Positions 17,876-20,646 of a stretch of 20,646 nt of DNA are shown here, piece after piece. Made by a program: the position numbers and the translations under genes. The stretch covers positions 3,409,373-3,430,018 of the forward strand of contig BFEA01000018.1 of NCBI GenBank assembly GCA_003427395.1, given 5' to 3'. The notes beneath the pieces were generated by a model, which had not been told where the DNA came from, made no database searches, and saw only the letters and a program-made list of their open reading frames with translations. Position 1 is the stretch's first letter, and every line of letters starts with the position of its first letter. Origin of the DNA: Chara braunii. Its lineage: Eukaryota > Streptophyta > Charophyceae > Charales > Characeae.

Positions 17876-18578
17876 CTGCCTCATTCGGCAGCCTGGCTGG
17901 ACTGGCCTGGGCCCAGAAGCTTCCGGTAGGCCCCAGGATGCTGCGCCTCTCTTGCAGCTACTGGGCCTCATTCGGTTGGGCCTCCCAACTGTCTGTGTAT
18001 GAGGCTACCATTCTCGTCCAGGGCCTGCATCATTTTGGAAAGGCCTGGAAGGCCGTCGAAAGTCTCGCTGCTCGGCCTGTGTTTTTCCTCAACGAACTGG
18101 GGCGACGAAACTGCCTGGACCCAAATACGAAATTGACAGCCGAGGGCCTCTCGTGATTTGTTAGGCCCGCCGTCACTTAGGGCGGGCACAGATGCAACAG
18201 GGGGCCCTTAGGCCTGCCGAGGACCCAGATCCTCGCACTTTTGTCAAAACATGACTTTATGGACACTGCTCCATTCTGTTTGTTGGGATCGACATTCCAG
18301 ATACTGTGCACCCGCATGTCGTATTTGACAATACATTGAATACAACAGAACAAAGCAATAGCAAGGATTCGTTGAACGTTGGTTGCCTCTCTTAAAGCAC
18401 CTGTACTTGTGAGGCTGTTTTTTTTTTTTACGAGCCCCCAAAGCGCTGCGCACCAAAAAAGAATAAAAAAAAGAACCGGACGCAGTGCCCTTTTTCTTCT
18501 TTTTGGCTGGCGGCACCAGCCATTGTGTTCAAATAGCGCCCCGAACCCCTGAAACTTGGCCCAACCAGCGTTCTCAAT

Positions 18579-18790
18579 CTAAAAGCCTGAAAACAAGGGC
18601 CCACAGGCCCTGTGTCGTTTTCAGCCTAAAAGCCTGAAAACAAGGGCCTACAGGCCCTGTGTCGTTTTCAGCCTGAGAGCCTGAAAACGAGGGCCTACAG
18701 GCCGTGTGTCGTTTCAGCCTAAAACAAGGCCCTCTAAGCCCTGAGTCTTTTCAGCCTGAAACGGAGGGCCATTTCAGGCCCTCATAAGAT
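18579..18790 (+). repeat. 47-bp tandem dyad repeats
   Basis: Units start at 18579, 18626, 18673 and (shortened) 18719, with a degenerate fifth from about 18756. Each unit is itself a dyad: CTGAAAAC pairs with GTTTTCAG, and inside it GGGCCT pairs with AGGCCC. Similar CCTGAAACTTGG sequences lie on both sides, near 18548 and 18800. The array ends about 150 bp before a TATA box on the same strand. Confidence 0.88.
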
Positions 18791-18938
18791 CGACCTGCCC
18801 TGAAACTTGGGCACCAGACCAGGGTTTTCGCACAGGCCATTTTTGGCCTGTTTTCAAGACAACCCTTGCTTGAACTTCAACGCTAGGGTCTGGCAAGTTT
18901 CGGCATTGGCAAGAGCAGCCTCCTGGACGGGCCAGCAC

Positions 18939-18946
18939 TATATAAG
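18939..18946 (+). promoter_or_regulatory. TATA box
   Basis: TATATAAG sits in a GC-rich setting, so it stands out from background. Transcription would be expected to start around 18970. There is no ATG between here and 19149. It could serve a host gene or be the promoter inside an unrecognised LTR. Confidence 0.45.
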
Positions 18947-19148
18947 ACTGGCCCGCCCTACAGGCTGCGGAGGGTCACGAGGCAGTTCCTAGGAACTTCC
19001 CAGGCACTTCACGTGCAGGAGGCAGGAGGCAGTCTTCAGGATTCGGCAGCAGCACTCTGGAGGAGCGCTGCAGTAGTAGTAGTAGCGTTAGCAGTAGTCT
19101 TCAGTGCTGGGTGCTATCAGGAGCTAGAGTAGTAGTGGAGAGAGAGAG

Positions 19149-19238
19149 ATGGTTGGCGGAGGCCAGGGAGACTTACCTGTGGCGCCATACCTCCAGCTTC
19201 GTCTTCGATGTACCTGCAACAAGGCGCCACCTTCACAG
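19149..19238 (+). CDS. Possible first coding exon, unknown product
   Basis: This is the first ATG after the TATA box. It has G at -3 and G at +4, a good start context. It opens a 30-codon stretch (MVGGGQGDLPVAPYLQ...) that ends exactly at CAG followed by GTTAGT, a reasonable splice donor, in phase 0. The peptide has no recognisable domain. It does not resemble a prolidase N-terminus, although the prolidase exon lies 1.1 kb downstream on the same strand. It may be a 5' exon of another transcript, an element leader, or chance. Confidence 0.22.
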
Positions 19239-20171
19239 GTTAGTACCGGACTGTGTGTGTGTGTGTGTTCTTCTTCCTCTTCTAAGTCCACCATCTCCTC
19301 CTCCCCCTCTCGCTACCTGACTTCTCAGTATCTGCAGACTACGAGAGAGAGAGAGAGAGAGAGATTGGTGACTTTGGGACTTGACGACATTTGGGTCCAG
19401 ACTCGATATTGGGATTCAGACATTTGACGAGGGATTATTTGGGATCTGTACCAAAGACTTGTGTGTTGGCGACATTCCCATCTTCCCCTCTTCTTCGTCT
19501 AACCCCCGTCTTCTTCGTCTGTGTTTGGTTGGGGACTGGCGCATTCTTCCTGTGTGAGCGCCAGGCCCCCTCACACCATGGAATGATGATGATGTATGTC
19601 TGGTCTGCATGGCAACATTGATGGTTCGGATCATTGGTATTTAAGCCTTCCGCTGTGCTATCTTGTACTATGTGAGAGAGGTCGGTTCTTGTTCTGGTCT
19701 GCACCTTTACGGTATGCGATAGTCAGGGGGCACAGGTGCCATGTCTATGCTTTGCTAGCATGAACCTAGCCTCTTTTACGACTACACTCATTCTTTGTAA
19801 GGATGGACATAGTCGCAATTGGGCTTGGCCCTTTCGTACTCTTGTGTTTCTTGCTACAATCAAATCCAGGCCGCAACCTTATCCTCCTGCTCCCTAATGA
19901 TGTCTTCACCCGACCAGAACGCCCAGTCATCGTCGCTGTATCTAGACTGGAAGTTGCCCCAAATACAGCTATGGGGAACTGGCGTTCTATTCGGATGAAA
20001 ACAGTAGTCAGTTTTCCAGTGCTGCTGGATTCTAAATTGCCACACTCGTTCCACATAAGCTGCGGGCTCGCGACCTGTTGAATGTCGGGTCTTTGTTTTC
20101 TCTCTTTGTTTGTTTTTTTGTGTCTTGTCTATATCTATAATCTTCCTGAAGCGTAAACTGGGCGTGACTGA
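19239..20171. other. Gene-free stretch, possible intron
   Basis: This stretch contains a TG run (19252-19268), a GA run (about 19344-19363) and T-rich stretches near 20095-20125. The frames at 19803-20081 (+) and 19766-20056 (-) overlap in antisense and neither has a recognisable domain. I looked for the prolidase segment that should precede the 20372 exon (the GLGHFLG-type histidine motif) and did not see it. Confidence 0.45.
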
Positions 20172-20306
20172 TTGAGTAATTGAGTAATTGAGTGAGTGAG
20201 TGAGTGAGTGAGTGAGTGAGTGAGGGAGGGAGGGAGGGAGGGAGGGAGGGAGGGAGGGAGAGGGGGAGAGAGGGAGGAAGGGAGGGAGAGAGAGAGTGAG
20301 TGAGAA
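20172..20306 (+). repeat. TGAG/GGAG tetranucleotide array
   Basis: (TGAG)n runs from about 20172 to 20224, then (GGAG)n to about 20260, then impure GA/GAGT. This is a compound purine microsatellite lying in the probable intron upstream of the prolidase exon. Confidence 0.92.
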
Positions 20307-20371
20307 GATCAGTCATTTGATTGATGAGCTGCCAAATTAATGACTGAGTTGACTTATCATCTGTGGCGCAG

Positions 20372-20515
20372 GTTTTGACGGTTGAGCCTGGGATCTACTT
20401 CATCGACGCCCTCCTCCAACAAGCTCTTGAAGATGACATGAAGTCCAAATTTTTGAATGTTGACGCCATAGAGCATCTGCGAGGATTTGGTGGGGTTCGC
20501 CTTGAAGATGATGTG
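20372..20515 (+). CDS. PEPD: Prolidase (Xaa-Pro dipeptidase) internal exon
   Basis: This 48-codon exon encodes part of the M24 metallopeptidase that splits dipeptides with C-terminal proline in the cytosol. It opens [12 protein letters not shown] (residues 1-12) and ends with the block [12 protein letters not shown] (37-48). Both glutamates that hold the two metal ions in prolidases are present: E5 in TVEPG and E45 in VRLED. They are 40 residues apart. That matches Glu412 and Glu452 of the human enzyme, whereas bacterial aminopeptidase P has a much shorter gap. The residues between are the eukaryotic-type insert ([17 protein letters not shown]). Borders are CAG before 20372 and GTACGT from 20516, both in phase 0. 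No stop or frameshift is seen. Preceding and following exons are not in the window, so introns exceed about 1 kb upstream. It is likely a live host gene, but a lone exon copy cannot be excluded. Confidence 0.92.
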
Positions 20516-20561
20516 GTACGTGGAAATCAAGAGATACAAACAGATGTGGATGGGGGCGGGG

Positions 20562-20563
<2 letters not shown>

Positions 20564-20646
<83 letters not shown>
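20564..20646 (+). repeat. (GA)n microsatellite at the window edge
   Basis: A pure GA/AG run fills 20564-20646 and continues past the window. It is preceded by GGGGGCGGGGGC. It lies in the intron after the prolidase exon, about 50 bp from the splice donor. Confidence 0.95.

Larger units (their letters stand above)
17481..18540. other. Repeat-rich stretch without a gene
   Basis: This stretch holds an ATC/CAT microsatellite (about 17545-17563), CT-rich tracts, two N positions (17792, 17862), many GGCC-rich short dyads, and a GCCCGCC/GGGCGGGC hairpin around 18165-18187. Open frames at 17534-18156 span the Ns and have no recognisable domain. A 90-residue minus frame at 18244-18516 contains lysine runs from A/T tracts and is not credible. 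Confidence 0.5.

Noticed and set aside
17534-18156. Frames spanning the N positions
   Set aside because: They depend on an artefactual duplication and on translating through N.
19112-19124. TGCTATCAGGAGC as a degenerate tRNA-iMet primer site on the + strand
   Set aside because: It needs a substitution and an insertion, lacks a CA end immediately before it, and has no retroelement coding sequence after it.
19766-20081. Overlapping 92- and 96-residue frames
   Set aside because: Antisense overlap, no domain, and no match to the prolidase sequence expected upstream of the 20372 exon.

Overview
This is eukaryotic nuclear DNA that is almost entirely transposable-element sequence. The only recognisable host coding sequence is one short exon at the far right. 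The retroelement genes look like those of streptophytes. The Ty3/gypsy gag-pol wording, the long introns and the repeat load resemble what I remember of charophyte algae such as Chara. This organism call is an inference from memory, at roughly even odds for Chara itself. Nothing bacterial (operons, Shine-Dalgarno sites, CRISPR) is present.

Layout. (1) 1-5333 is a foldback-like structure. A left arm (1-929) and a right arm (4336-5333) are inverted, diverged copies of each other and enclose a 3.4-kb non-coding, purine-rich core (930-4335, core A). Both arms carry arrays of small stem-loops. Their central sequence is conserved, while their flanking stems differ from copy to copy and still pair. 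(2) 5334-5700 holds two more of these stem-loops. 5786-6360 is a 123-bp tandem repeat alternating between two subtypes. 6361-7117 is AT-richer with a cluster of perfect hairpins. (3) 7118-8172 is GC-rich and unclassified, and contains a 76-bp exact duplication around a single N. (4) 8173-8260 is a third copy of the arm's inner end. It leads into 8261-11904 (core B), a second copy of the core in the opposite orientation. (5) Core B is joined directly to a decayed Ty3/gypsy element on the minus strand (about 11901-15919: gag, zinc knuckle, protease, RT, RNase H). That element has lost its integrase and carries frameshifts and stops. (6) 15920-17188 is unclassified. At about 17189-17480 there is a minus-strand LTR with an initiator-tRNA-Met primer-binding site, probably Copia-type. 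(7) 17480-18550 is repeat-rich and contains two more single-N joins. (8) 18579-18790 is an array of 47-bp dyad repeats, followed by a TATA box at 18939 and a possible first exon at 19149-19238. (9) 20372-20515 is a clear internal exon of eukaryotic prolidase (Xaa-Pro dipeptidase, PEPD/M24), with GT/AG borders and both glutamate metal ligands. Microsatellites lie in both flanking introns.

No genes here can be shown to work together. The most unusual signal is the covarying stem-loop array in the foldback arms. The most certain biological call is the prolidase exon.
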